Source: Youhaiella tibetensis (GTDB lineage Bacteria; Pseudomonadota; Alphaproteobacteria; Rhizobiales; Devosiaceae). Taken from it: DNA of 64,000 nucleotides. Each line of letters starts with the position of its first letter. Within the stretch, counting starts at the first letter, position 1. This document shows positions 7,587-17,491 of the stretch, piece after piece. The translations under genes and the position numbers were made by a program. The notes under the pieces were generated by a model that was not told the DNA's origin, made no database searches, and worked only from the letters and a program-made list of their open reading frames with translations. The stretch is taken from contig NZ_CP041690.1 of the NCBI RefSeq assembly GCF_008000755.1, positions 496,001 through 560,000 of the forward strand. The letters run 5' to 3'.

Positions 7587-9094
7587 TCAAGGCAATCGAC
7601 TATTTCCTGGATCGCACCACCATGTACCGGCTGGTGCTCTACTACCTGGCGGGCCTGGTCGGCCTCGCCTTCGTGCTGGGCCTGTTCAAGCTCGGCCAGA
7701 ACGATCCGAGCGCGCTCGCCTTCTCGCTGCTGCTGGTGGGAAGCGTCAGCTTCCTGGGCAACTGGGTTTTCGCGCGCACTTTCAACGCCCCCGCCAATAC
7801 CGACTCGATCTGGATCACCGCCCTCATCGTCGTGCTGATCATGGATCCGGTGATGGCCACCGACCTCGCCGGTGTCGGCGCCCTCGTCTTCGCCGCCGTC
7901 TGGGCCGTCGCCTCCAAGTATATCTTCGCCTTCGGCAAGAAGCACATCTTCAACCCCGCCGCCTTCGGCGTGCTGCTGCCGGGCCTCCTGCTCGACCACC
8001 CGGCGACCTGGTGGGTGGCCGGCAACGGCCTGATGTTGCCCTTCGTCCTCGTCGGCGGCATCCTGATCGTGCGCAAGCTGCGCCGCACGGACCTGGTCCT
8101 CGCCTTCATCGCCGCCACGCTCGCGACCTCGCTGGCCACCGCCGCGCCCGACGCCTACCTGATGACGATCCGCGAAACCCTCATCCACTCCCCGCTCTTC
8201 TTCTTCGCCTTCGTCATGCTGACCGAACCCCTGACGGCGCCTACCGGCAAGGCCCTTCGCATCGTCTTCGCGGTGATCGTCGGCTTCTTTTCGGCGCCCA
8301 ACGTGCATTTCGGCTCGTTCTACCTCACGCCCGAAATGGCGCTCCTCATCGGCAACGCCTTCGCCTTCCTCGTCAGCCCCAAGCATCGCTACGTCCTCAC
8401 CCTGCAGCGCATCGAGCGCTCGGCGGCCAACTGCTACGACTTCATCTTCTCCCCCGACCGCCGCTTCGCCTTCGAGGCGGGCCAGTACATGGACTGGACG
8501 CTCGGCCTCAAGCATGCCGACGATCGCGGCAACCGGCGCCAGCTCACCATCGCCTCGGCGCCCACCGAAGAGGATGTGCGCATCGGGGTGCGCTTCTATC
8601 GCGAACCCTCGACCTTCAAGCAGGGCCTGGCCGCGCTCAAGCCCGGCGACACCATCGTCGCCTCCCAGCTCTCGGGCGCCTTTACCCTGCCGCGAGACAC
8701 CTCGCGAAAGCTGGTCTTCATCGCCGGCGGCATCGGCATCACCCCCTTCCGCTCGATGCTGCAATACATGCTCGACCGCGGCGAGAAGCGCCCCGTGATC
8801 GTGCTCTACGGCAATGGCCGGTTCGAGGACATCGCCTATGGCGACGTGCTCGAGCGCGCCCGCACCGAGCTGGGCATCCCCACCACCTATGCGGTGGCCG
8901 AGGGCGCCGAGCCGGGCATGTATTCGGGCTTCATCGACGAAGCCCTGATCCGCCGCGAGGTGCCCGATTTCGCCGAGCGGACCTTTTATCTCTCCGGCCC
9001 CCGGGCCATGGTGCTCGCCTTCGAAAAGACCCTGCTGTGGATGGGCGTGCATCACCGCCACATCAAGACCGACTTCTTCCCCGGCTTCGCCTGA
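7583..9094 (+). CDS. NqrB/RnfD-like membrane domain fused to a ferredoxin-NADP reductase domain
   Basis: The 503-residue fusion has an N-terminal part (about 1-265) with eight to ten membrane helices resembling NqrB/RnfD, including IFNPAAFGVLLPG and the TEPLTAP motif. The C-terminal part (about 266-503) is a cytoplasmic FAD/NAD(P)-binding reductase. Visible reductase motifs are RQLTIASAP near 318 for FAD, FIAGGIGITPFRSML near 381 for the nucleotide, and YLSGP near the end. Family knowledge suggests electrons flow from NAD(P)H through FAD across the membrane to the flavinylated exported protein encoded two genes upstream. No quinone or ferredoxin partner is in the window. Confidence 0.88.
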   Translation: MIKAIDYFLDRTTMYRLVLYYLAGLVGLAFVLGLFKLGQNDPSALAFSLLLVGSVSFLGNWVFARTFNAPANTDSIWITALIVVLIMDPVMATDLAGVGALVFAAVWAVASKYIFAFGKKHIFNPAAFGVLLPGLLLDHPATWWVAGNGLMLPFVLVGGILIVRKLRRTDLVLAFIAATLATSLATAAPDAYLMTIRETLIHSPLFFFAFVMLTEPLTAPTGKALRIVFAVIVGFFSAPNVHFGSFYLTPEMALLIGNAFAFLVSPKHRYVLTLQRIERSAANCYDFIFSPDRRFAFEAGQYMDWTLGLKHADDRGNRRQLTIASAPTEEDVRIGVRFYREPSTFKQGLAALKPGDTIVASQLSGAFTLPRDTSRKLVFIAGGIGITPFRSMLQYMLDRGEKRPVIVLYGNGRFEDIAYGDVLERARTELGIPTTYAVAEGAEPGMYSGFIDEALIRREVPDFAERTFYLSGPRAMVLAFEKTLLWMGVHHRHIKTDFFPGFA

Positions 9095-9127
9095 AGCCCC
9101 GCTCCGGTTCTCCTTTGGATCGACCCG

Positions 9128-9150
9128 ACCCCCGGCTATGATCGCCGGGG
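9128..9150 (+). terminator. Hairpin after the flavin operon
   Basis: CCCCCGGC / GCCGGGGG is a perfect 8-bp stem with a 7-base loop, 33 bases after the stop of the membrane reductase and 20 bases before the next gene's start. It lacks a clear U-tract. It may terminate or attenuate transcription between the flavin operon and the EamA transporter. Confidence 0.45.
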
Positions 9151-9170
9151 GTTGCCCGTGGGAGGATAAG

Positions 9171-10031
9171 ATGTCGCGTGTGGGTCTGTGGACTGCGCTG
9201 GCCATGATCGCCTTCGCCGCCAACTCCGTCCTGGCCCGCCTGGCGCTGGGGGCACGCTCGATCGACGCCCTCGGCTATACCGGCATCCGCCTGGCCGCCG
9301 GCGCCCTGACCCTGCTGGCCCTTCACGCCCTGCGCGAGCGACGCCGGGGCGCCCGCCCCACCATCGCGGGCAACTGGAGCGGCGCCGGCGCGCTCTTCGG
9401 CTACGCCATCGCCTTCTCCCTCGCCTACCTGCTCCTGGGCGCGGGCAACGGCGCCCTCATCCTCTTCGCCACAGTGCAGCTGACGATGCTCGGCTGGGGT
9501 ATTATGCGCGGGGATCTGCCCGGGGGGATTGAATGGCTGGGGATCGCCATTGCCTTCGGGGCGCTGGTTTACCTCGTCTCCCCCGGCCTCGTGGCGCCAG
9601 ACCCCCTCGGCAGCCTGCTGATGGTTTTGGCGGGCATCTGCTGGGCCATCTATTCGCTGCTGGGGCGCGGTTCCGCCGATCCGCTGGCCGACACCGCCGG
9701 CAATTTCGTGCGCACCCTGCCTCTGGCGCTGGTGCTATTGGTCGCCGGATGCCTCGCGGCCGTCCCCGAGCCGGCCGGAATTGCCTATGCGGTGGCCTCG
9801 GGCGCCCTGGCTTCGGGCCTGGGCTACGCCCTCTGGTATGCGGCCCTGCCGCACCTGGCGCGCAGCCGGGCCGCCATCGTTCAGCTCACCGTGCCCGCCA
9901 TCGCCGCGCTCGGCGGCGTCGTGCTGCTGGGCGAGGCGCTGACGCCGCGCCTCCTCATCGCCAGCGTCGCGATCCTGGGCGGAGTGGCGCTGGCGGTGGT
10001 CGCCGGACAGCGCCGCAAGCGGGCGGCCTGA
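9171..10031 (+). CDS. DMT superfamily (EamA-type) transporter
   Basis: The 286-residue inner-membrane protein has ten predicted helices in two EamA repeats (about 5-135 and 145-280), as in drug/metabolite exporters of the RhaT/YdcZ class. Motifs include AANSVLARLALG at the start, GICWAIYSLLGRG at the beginning of the second repeat, and LTVPAIAALGGVVLLGEALTPRLL at the end, which is the usual EamA signature. The ATG at 9171 is preceded by GGGAGGATAAG. The upstream in-frame ATG at 9138 would place the start inside the hairpin and is rejected. The substrate is unknown. Confidence 0.9.
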   Translation: MSRVGLWTALAMIAFAANSVLARLALGARSIDALGYTGIRLAAGALTLLALHALRERRRGARPTIAGNWSGAGALFGYAIAFSLAYLLLGAGNGALILFATVQLTMLGWGIMRGDLPGGIEWLGIAIAFGALVYLVSPGLVAPDPLGSLLMVLAGICWAIYSLLGRGSADPLADTAGNFVRTLPLALVLLVAGCLAAVPEPAGIAYAVASGALASGLGYALWYAALPHLARSRAAIVQLTVPAIAALGGVVLLGEALTPRLLIASVAILGGVALAVVAGQRRKRAA

Positions 10032-10037
10032 GGGCCG

Positions 10038-10373
10038 CTACCGGCCGACCCGGTCGATATGGCCGAGGTCCCGGCTCGGATCGATGCGGTCGCGCACGAT
10101 CTGCTTGAGTGCCTTCACGTCGGGGAAGCCGCCATCGCGCTTGCGTTCCCAGACGAGCTCGCCATCGAGGCGAATCTCGAAGATGCCGCCGGTCCCCGGG
10201 ATCAGCGACACCTCGCCCATTTCGAGCGCGAAGGTGGAAAGCACCTCCTGGGCCATCCAGGCCGAGCGCAACAGCCAGCTGCACTGGGTGCAATAGGTGA
10301 TGGTCAGCTTCGGCTTGGGCAGCCCCGTGCTTTCGCTCAGCGCGGCGGCCTGGGGCGGGTTCTGGTCGGTCAT
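10038..10373 (-). CDS. SelT/SelW/SelH family thioredoxin-like protein
   Basis: This is a 111-residue Rdx-family protein with a thioredoxin-like fold. The conserved redox motif is C28-T-Q-C31 in ITYCTQCSWLLRSAWMAQE. In some relatives the second position is selenocysteine; here both are cysteine, and no UGA read-through needs to be assumed. The conserved GGIFEIRLDGELVWERKRDGGFPDVKALKQIVRD section follows in order. The ATG at 10373 is used because the family homology begins about 20 residues later; the longer frame adds 34 non-homologous residues. It converges on the EamA gene with a 6-base gap. Confidence 0.9.
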   Translation of the reverse strand: MTDQNPPQAAALSESTGLPKPKLTITYCTQCSWLLRSAWMAQEVLSTFALEMGEVSLIPGTGGIFEIRLDGELVWERKRDGGFPDVKALKQIVRDRIDPSRDLGHIDRVGR

Positions 10374-10528
10374 GGCGTGGTCCGGGACGTCTGGGTGTTC
10401 GTCCGCGACCCTACTCCAATGCCGCCCGGCGGTCAGTCCGCCGCCCATCGAAATTCCCCCGCTTTCGCGCAGCACCGAACCCCGCCCGGCGCGGAGCGGG
10501 GCGGTGGATCGGCAGGTGGAGCGGGCCC

Positions 10529-10547
10529 CGAGGCGACATTCGCCTCG
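10529..10547. repeat. 8-bp perfect hairpin in a gene-free gap
   Basis: CGAGGCGA-CAT-TCGCCTCG sits in the 394-base gap between the SelW-like gene start (10373) and the stop of the next minus-strand gene (10768). On the plus strand it is followed by ATGGTTTTAG, but no plus-strand gene ends just before it. I see no credible gene in this gap. Confidence 0.4.
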
Positions 10548-10767
10548 ATGGTTTTAGAATAGATGAGACGATCGCCGCCTCGGGGCGCCGGGGTTTTGAG
10601 GACCTGGCGATCGAATGCCCCGTTCCGGCCGGCTTGATCGTCGAGCCCCGGATTCGAGCAGCGTCCCATGGACCCATGCAGGAGAAGCGACGCCCCCGCA
10701 CGCCCGGCTGTTCCTTGCGCCGCTGGTCGCTCTGCAGTCCGCCCCGTGCGCAAGCAATGGCACCAGT

Positions 10768-11394
10768 CTAGTCGAGCCCGTGAATGCGGGGATAAGTCCG
10801 CGGCTCCTGGCTCTCCCCGTCGCCATCGGCGTCCGCTTCGGCGGCCTTTTGGGCGTTGAGCCGCTCCATCCGCGCCGCGCGCTGGCTCTCCCTGAAGCGC
10901 TTCTCCCGATCGGTAAAGGCAAGCGACTGTATCAGCTTGACCAGTCCCTCCGTGACTTCCGCCGTTGGACCCCCGGCGCTCTGCTGCGCGGCGACGTGCG
11001 GATAGGTGACCGCAATCCTGGGCGCCAGCCGGCGCACCGGAAACGTCTCACGGACGGCGCGCCACATCCGCGCACCGATGGCCGGATCCCAGCCGGTATT
11101 TTGCGCCTCATAGGCCTCCAGATGCGCCAGCGCCTGCCCGAGCTGGGTCAGGAGCCCACCCCAATCGGGCGCCGCCTCCGGCAGTTTTTCACGCGTCGCG
11201 CGCGGCAGGAACACGCGGGCCTCGGCAAGGATGGCCTCGGCCTGGGCGCGGGTGATTTCGCTGGCGGGTTTTGCGGGATGGCGATGAGCCGTGGCCGCCA
11301 CCTGGTCGAGGAGGGTTTTGAGACGAAGCCAGAGGGCTTCGTGGCGCTCGGCGAGAGCGTAGGTGACACGGGGCAGGCGGCGGGAAACGGACAT
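10768..11394 (-). CDS. Uncharacterised 208-residue protein
   Basis: I do not recognise the family. The protein is predicted mostly helical, with no signal peptide or membrane helix. It is basic at the N-terminus (MSVSRRLPRVTYALAERHEALWLRL in order) and has a central Trp-containing part (APDWGGLLTQLGQAL, NTGWDPAIGARMWRAVRETF). The C-terminus is charged and low-complexity (FTDREKRFRESQRAARMERLNAQ, then Ala/Asp/Gly-rich). The ATG at 11394 is supported by AAGGAGAG seven bases upstream; the longer frame to 11628 runs through a repeat-like non-coding stretch. It follows a Phd/YefM antitoxin gene on the same strand, 193 bases downstream, but shares no visible motif with known toxins. Confidence 0.6.
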   Translation of the reverse strand: MSVSRRLPRVTYALAERHEALWLRLKTLLDQVAATAHRHPAKPASEITRAQAEAILAEARVFLPRATREKLPEAAPDWGGLLTQLGQALAHLEAYEAQNTGWDPAIGARMWRAVRETFPVRRLAPRIAVTYPHVAAQQSAGGPTAEVTEGLVKLIQSLAFTDREKRFRESQRAARMERLNAQKAAEADADGDGESQEPRTYPRIHGLD

Positions 11395-11472
11395 GGGGCT
11401 CTCCTTGGTGTGGTGGTGGAGAGTTTGGGGCGTGGTGGCGGGGAGGGGATAAGGTGCGGCGAGGTTGCGACT

Positions 11473-11540
11473 CCCATCGCTCCTCCCCGGCGAAGACCCG
11501 GGGTCCGGGATGGCGCCACTCATGGGAGCGAAGCGATGGG
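11473..11540. repeat. Imperfect palindromic intergenic element
   Basis: The outer arms CCCATCGCT (11473-11481) and AGCGATGGG (11532-11540) enclose further GC-rich short palindromes (CCCCGG...CCGGGG). The element fills the gap between the antitoxin gene and the uncharacterised gene and resembles the dispersed palindromes elsewhere in the window. Confidence 0.4.
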
Positions 11541-11587
11541 CCCCGGCTCTGCGGCCCGGGAAGAGCGGAGGGGGAGGTAGGGGCGTG

Positions 11588-11827
11588 TTATCTGGCCAAC
11601 GCTCTGTAGACCGCACCGCGTTTTGCAACAGTGCCCTTGAGGAGTTCCTCGACGCGCCGGCTCACATTGGGGCGGTCGATCAACTGTCGAAGTCGCTCGT
11701 ACTCGGCGACGGAGACCACCACGGCGACATCGCGCCCGTGCCTTTGAATATGCACGGGCTCCTGCTGGGCCTCATTGAGGAGCTGTCCGAACTTGTTCCT
11801 GGCGGCGGTGGCAGTGATGGTGGGCAT
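11588..11827 (-). CDS. Phd/YefM-type antitoxin, no adjacent toxin recognised
   Basis: The 79-residue protein begins MPTITATAARNKFGQLLNEAQQEPVHIQRHGRDVAVVVSVAEYERL in order, which is the Phd/YefM DNA-binding fold (ARNKFG...I.RHGR.VAV..S..EY). Antitoxins of this family repress their own operon and neutralise a RelE, Doc or PIN toxin encoded just downstream. Here the downstream gene on the same strand, after 193 bases of palindromic sequence, is the 208-residue uncharacterised protein. No RelE, Fic or PIN motif is seen. It is either a solitary antitoxin or its partner is unrecognised. Confidence 0.85.
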   Translation of the reverse strand: MPTITATAARNKFGQLLNEAQQEPVHIQRHGRDVAVVVSVAEYERLRQLIDRPNVSRRVEELLKGTVAKRGAVYRALAR

Positions 11828-11880
11828 GGGGGAACTCCGCGATAGCCATTCTTATCCGACGGCGCTTGCTCATAGATTGC

Positions 11881-13077
11881 CTATCTCCTCGGAAACTGCA
11901 GGACCTCACCAGTACTACCCAGGCGCGAGGGCGACCGTGAGTCCGAGGTTCTTAGTTGAACTATCTCACCTTCCCTTTGAAGAAACCAACCTGATGGCAG
12001 CGAAGAAAGGTTCTCTATATCGGCAGCAGACATGGTGAATTCGAGGGATAGCAGGTCTTTTTTTGTTCTCACGCCCGAGGACACAATTAGATTCAGTGCA
12101 TCTTTCAACGCCCTTGGAGGAGTTATCGCCCATTCCTGATCGAGAGGTTCTCCTCGATTCCAGCCTTTTGCTGAATAAAGTTTATAAAGATTGGTTGCGT
12201 GATCTTTTGGTATCATTTCCAGATCAGTTAGGCGGCGAATTTGGGCTTTAATAGACACCCTCCATCGCTCTTTTAGATAAAGAAATGAAGAAAGCGATAG
12301 AGAGTTTACTTCATATGGGTAGGTTGTGGATGGCATCAAGAACGCGCTCGCGAGGCGAAACGCCTGATCTTCAATCTCTTTTAGATTTTCTTCGAAATCC
12401 TCTGCCGAGACATTCTTATGCAGCACAGCATGAGCAAGCTCATGGGCGCCGTCCATCTGGCGGCGCGGAAAAGACATCTTGTCTGTAGCTAGCAAGATGT
12501 GTGGACGTACTTCTGATGAGGACCAACTGCAAAGGCCGTCAAGTCGTGACGTCCCCATCTCTATCGTGCCGACGATAATTCCAATTCGTTCAAGCAGCGG
12601 TACGATATCGCCGCAGGGCCCTTCGCCGACTCCCCAATAACGTCGAAGCTCCAAGGCGATGCTCTCAATGTCATCTTCTCTTAGTTGGCGCCATGATGCG
12701 CCGCCAAGTACATCGGGAATGTCGACCTCTGGGAAATCCACGTAGTGCTGGAGAGTCGAGCTAATCTCCTGCAACCAATTCATCTGAGCGCTTTGATAGC
12801 GAAGGTCCTGTACCGATGTAGACGTCAACTGCCGATGAAACATAGGCCGATCGGATTCGAAGGCTGGGCGCAAGAAATACTCTCGCCTGACCCCCAAAAC
12901 GTGGGCAAGTGCAGAAAGGGCATCGGCGTCGGGTGCAATCTCTCCCTTCTCCCACCTGCTAACGCTACTTGACGCTACCTGCAGAAGCTCAGCTAATTGC
13001 TTCTGTGTCTTGATACGACGCGCGGCCCGGGCTTCTTGAAGCCGAGCCGGCACAAAGCCAAAGGTTCCGACGCGCAT
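11881..13077 (-). CDS. XRE-family regulator fused to ImmA/IrrE metallopeptidase
   Basis: The 398-residue protein has an N-terminal helix-turn-helix (about 8-68; TQKQLAELLQVASSSVSRWEKG). A COG2856/DUF955 peptidase domain carries the zinc motif H212-E-L-A-H216 (DGAHELAHAVLH), with ENLKEIEDQAFRLASAFLMP downstream. A C-terminal region of about 120 residues is of unknown role. ImmA/IrrE proteins cleave partner repressors or act as stress-triggered regulators; some belong to phage, ICE or toxin-antitoxin modules. The base composition is visibly richer in A+T than the flanks. It lies 29 bases after the unknown gene at 13107-13817 and probably shares its transcript. Confidence 0.88.
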   Translation of the reverse strand: MRVGTFGFVPARLQEARAARRIKTQKQLAELLQVASSSVSRWEKGEIAPDADALSALAHVLGVRREYFLRPAFESDRPMFHRQLTSTSVQDLRYQSAQMNWLQEISSTLQHYVDFPEVDIPDVLGGASWRQLREDDIESIALELRRYWGVGEGPCGDIVPLLERIGIIVGTIEMGTSRLDGLCSWSSSEVRPHILLATDKMSFPRRQMDGAHELAHAVLHKNVSAEDFEENLKEIEDQAFRLASAFLMPSTTYPYEVNSLSLSSFLYLKERWRVSIKAQIRRLTDLEMIPKDHATNLYKLYSAKGWNRGEPLDQEWAITPPRALKDALNLIVSSGVRTKKDLLSLEFTMSAADIENLSSLPSGWFLQREGEIVQLRTSDSRSPSRLGSTGEVLQFPRR

Positions 13078-13106
13078 TGTGTACCTACCTACCCCGGGGA
13101 GGGGTG

Positions 13107-13817
13107 TTATTTAGTTCCCGTGTCTTCGTCAGGGCCGGCGGCCTCTGGGGGGACAAACGGAATTACTCGATCCCTAAGCTTCACCCCGCTCTCCGCGGCG
13201 TTGCTCGGCGGCAAGCCGTGGGCCTCCGGCGTTTCGTCTTTACCGGCCTTTAGGAATTTGTCGAGAGGCTCATAAAACAGGTAGCTGTCGTACTCGGCAT
13301 CAATCACGCCAACAGCAATTTCCTCGATCCGACCTCCGCGAGCGCGATCCCTAGAGAAGAGCAGGAGGGCGAAAAGGTCGCCGATTTTCGGCCCATGATC
13401 GTCTAAGTCCAGCCTCGGCGTGAGATAATAGTTCAAGTTCACTGCCGCAGATCGAGATTTGTTCTTTGAGGGCAGGGTTCCAGGTTCGGGCATGGCGGCC
13501 AAACCAAGAATGATGCCTTGACCATCAATCTCACGCCGCAAGAACGGCTGAAAGACCTTAAGGTCGGTCCGTGGGATAATTCCCCCTTCCAGCAGGGTCC
13601 AACCCTGCTCCAAGCAGGCATCCTCAAACGCTTCTTCAAGCATGCGGAAGCGTAGCTGCCCTTCGCCGCCGCGAGCCCGCCGCTTGTCCTTAAGGCCGCA
13701 ATGATCCCTGACGACTTCAAACGCCTTCAAGGCGCCAGCATGCAGTCGGTCTTCTATTCCAAGGAGAAGGTTCTTGGTAAGCGCCGGAGTGAGCCGGCGC
13801 CTGATATGCACGGTCAT
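13107..13817 (-). CDS. Uncharacterised partner of the XRE-ImmA protein
   Basis: This is a 236-residue soluble protein that I cannot assign to a named family. The N-terminus is basic (MTVHIRRRLTPALTKNLLLGIEDRL), followed by KAFEVVRDHCGLKDKRRARGGEGQLRFRMLEEAF. A well-ordered core follows: LRREIDGQGIILGLAAMPEPGTLP, then SAAVNLNYYLTPRL, then KIGDLFALLLFSRDRARGGRIEEIAVGVIDAEYDSYLFYEPLDKFL. The conservation-like pattern suggests a real folded domain, perhaps a sensor or effector. The ATG at 13817 is chosen because homology-like sequence starts there. It is the first gene of a likely two-gene transcript with the XRE-ImmA protein and shares its lower GC. Confidence 0.7.
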   Translation of the reverse strand: MTVHIRRRLTPALTKNLLLGIEDRLHAGALKAFEVVRDHCGLKDKRRARGGEGQLRFRMLEEAFEDACLEQGWTLLEGGIIPRTDLKVFQPFLRREIDGQGIILGLAAMPEPGTLPSKNKSRSAAVNLNYYLTPRLDLDDHGPKIGDLFALLLFSRDRARGGRIEEIAVGVIDAEYDSYLFYEPLDKFLKAGKDETPEAHGLPPSNAAESGVKLRDRVIPFVPPEAAGPDEDTGTK

Positions 13818-13956
13818 GTAGCGAATCCTTCGCAGATTGCGAGAGAGCCGATTTTGATCAGAAATTTTTGCGTAAAGCAAGGTCTGTCTGCGAAACGCGC
13901 CACGGCCACCGCCGCTGCACCTTCCCTTCCACCCCCGCCCATGCCATCTTCCCCCG

Positions 13957-14511
13957 ATGGCCCCGCTCCGTTACTCCATAAATCTCACGCTCGACGGCTG
14001 CTGCGATCATCGGACCATTGAGCCGGACGAAGAGTTGCATCGTCGCGCGGCCGCGACGATTGCGCGGGCGGATGGGCTGCTGTTCGGGCGGATCACTTAC
14101 GGGATGATGGAATCGGCCTGGCGGCTTTCGGGCGGGCGGCCGGACTGGATGGTCGACTGGATGATGCCGTTCGCCCAAACCATCGATGCGGCCAGGAAGT
14201 ATGTGGTGTCGAGCACCCTGACCGAAGTGGACTGGAATGCCGAGCTCGTGCCCGCGGGCAGGCTTGAGGAGACTGTTCGGGAGCTCAAGCAGAAGTCGAG
14301 AACGGGCCTCTTTGTCGGGGGCGTCATGCTGCCGATGGCGCTGGCGGAGCTGGGACTGATCGACGAGTACGAGTTCGTCGTCCACCCCAGGATCATGGGG
14401 CACGGGCCGGCGCTGTTCGCGGGGATGTCAAAACCCCTCGATCTCAAGCTCGTGGATCGGCTGGAATACGGCTCGGGCGCGGTGGCGATGCGGTATGTGC
14501 CGAAGCGCTAG
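13957..14511 (+). CDS. Dihydrofolate reductase-like (RibD C-terminal domain) protein
   Basis: The 184-residue protein belongs to the RibD_C family, which shares the DHFR fold and uses NADPH, but whose substrates are mostly unknown. Typical elements are the start LRYSINLTLDGCCDHRTIEPDEELHR, the LLFGRITYGMME segment, KYVVSSTLTEVDW and GLFVGGVMLPMALAELGLIDEYEFVVHPRIMGHGPALF. The order and spacing match YyaP/YwjB-like proteins. The gene stands alone and converges with lepA across a 27-base gap. It is not a folate-pathway DHFR. Confidence 0.88.
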   Translation: MAPLRYSINLTLDGCCDHRTIEPDEELHRRAAATIARADGLLFGRITYGMMESAWRLSGGRPDWMVDWMMPFAQTIDAARKYVVSSTLTEVDWNAELVPAGRLEETVRELKQKSRTGLFVGGVMLPMALAELGLIDEYEFVVHPRIMGHGPALFAGMSKPLDLKLVDRLEYGSGAVAMRYVPKR

Positions 14512-14538
14512 GCCCGGCGGGCGGAGGGCCTAAAGCCC

Positions 14539-16344
<1,806 letters not shown>

Positions 16345-16531
16345 GTGCGCGCTGATAGCAGGAAAGAAAGGGCCGCGCAAAGATGGTTTATGGCCCGTTA
16401 AGCGCGGAATTGCGCTCCATGCGCGCCGGTCACGCCCGCCTTGCGGCGCGCGCGGATTTTGCATCAAGATATGCGATGCTAAAGTGCGCCATGCGCCGGT
16501 TGGCGGCGCCTCGCATAAGTCTGGTTTATCC

Positions 16532-17464
16532 ATGGACCTTGATCAGCTCAAAACCTTCGACCGCATCGCGCGCGACCTCAGTTTCACCAGGGCGGCGGCC
16601 GCGCTCAACGTCACCCAGGCCACGGTCTCCATGCGCATGCGCGCGCTCGAGGACCTTCTGGGCACCACGCTCTTCCATCGGGGTCGGCAGGTGACGCTGA
16701 CCGACCAGGGCATGACGTTCCTGCCCTATGCGCGCAGGATCCTGGGTACGGCGCAGGAGGGGCGCGAGGCGTTGCGGCGGGTCGAGCGCGGGCGGGTGAC
16801 GCTGGGTTCGCTGCGCACCATGGTCGCCCCGCTGATCACCGAGCCGCTGCTGCGCTTCCAGGAGGTCTACCCTGGCATCGACGTGGTGGTGACCGAGGGG
16901 CGCCACACCCAGATCATCGCCATGCTGCACGAGCGCGAGGTGGAGCTGGGCATCGTCTGCTGGCCCAATATCGACCCGCTGTGTCTCGATCTTGAGCCGC
17001 TGGTGGTGATGCGCGAGCGGGCGCCACTGGTGGTGTCGGCCGAGGTGGCCGAAAGGCTCGGGCCCAGGCCGGGCATCGAGGACGTGCTGGCCATCGTGCC
17101 GCAGGTGATTTCGCTGTTCTGGTGGCAGGTGGAACCGGACCAGGCCTCGGCACTGTGCCGCCGGGCGCGATCAAGCGTGGAACTCCCGGTCGAGCCGGCG
17201 CTGCGGCTGGTCGAGCGCGGCGAGGGCGTGGGGTATTTTCTGGACTCCTCGGTGCGCGAGGGGATCGCGGCGGGAAAACTCAAGGAGATTTCGCCGCCCG
17301 AGTTCGGGGAACTCTACCGCGACACGGCGCTGGTGGTGCGCTCGAAAGCCGTGCTGGAGCGGCCGATGCTGCGCGATTTTGCGCTGGAATTGGCCAAAGA
17401 TTTCAGGTGCATGGGGCGGGTGATCGAGGATAGGCTTGTGGAGGATGTCGAGCGGGCGGCGTAA
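16532..17464 (+). CDS. LysR-family transcriptional regulator
   Basis: The 310-residue protein has a winged helix at residues 1-60 ([50 protein letters not shown] in order) and a periplasmic-binding-like effector domain from about 90 to 295. The effector domain begins [35 protein letters not shown]. The ATG at 16532 is the only start that gives the canonical LysR N-terminus. It is divergent from lepA, but housekeeping lepA is an unlikely target. The DUF6228-like gene 28 bases downstream may be cotranscribed. The inducer is unknown. Confidence 0.92.
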   Translation: MDLDQLKTFDRIARDLSFTRAAAALNVTQATVSMRMRALEDLLGTTLFHRGRQVTLTDQGMTFLPYARRILGTAQEGREALRRVERGRVTLGSLRTMVAPLITEPLLRFQEVYPGIDVVVTEGRHTQIIAMLHEREVELGIVCWPNIDPLCLDLEPLVVMRERAPLVVSAEVAERLGPRPGIEDVLAIVPQVISLFWWQVEPDQASALCRRARSSVELPVEPALRLVERGEGVGYFLDSSVREGIAAGKLKEISPPEFGELYRDTALVVRSKAVLERPMLRDFALELAKDFRCMGRVIEDRLVEDVERAA

Positions 17465-17491
17465 AGCTCGCAGGCAACATTGGAGGGGGCA

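Noticed and set aside
7367-9223. 618-codon minus-strand open frame opposite the flavin operon
   Set aside because: It is antisense to apbE and the NqrB/FNR gene, which have clear domains; its product is His/Glu/Gly-rich low-complexity, as GC-rich antisense frames give.
10529-10547. Terminator for a plus-strand transcript
   Set aside because: The hairpin is followed by TTTT-like bases but no plus-strand gene ends nearby; kept only as a repeat.
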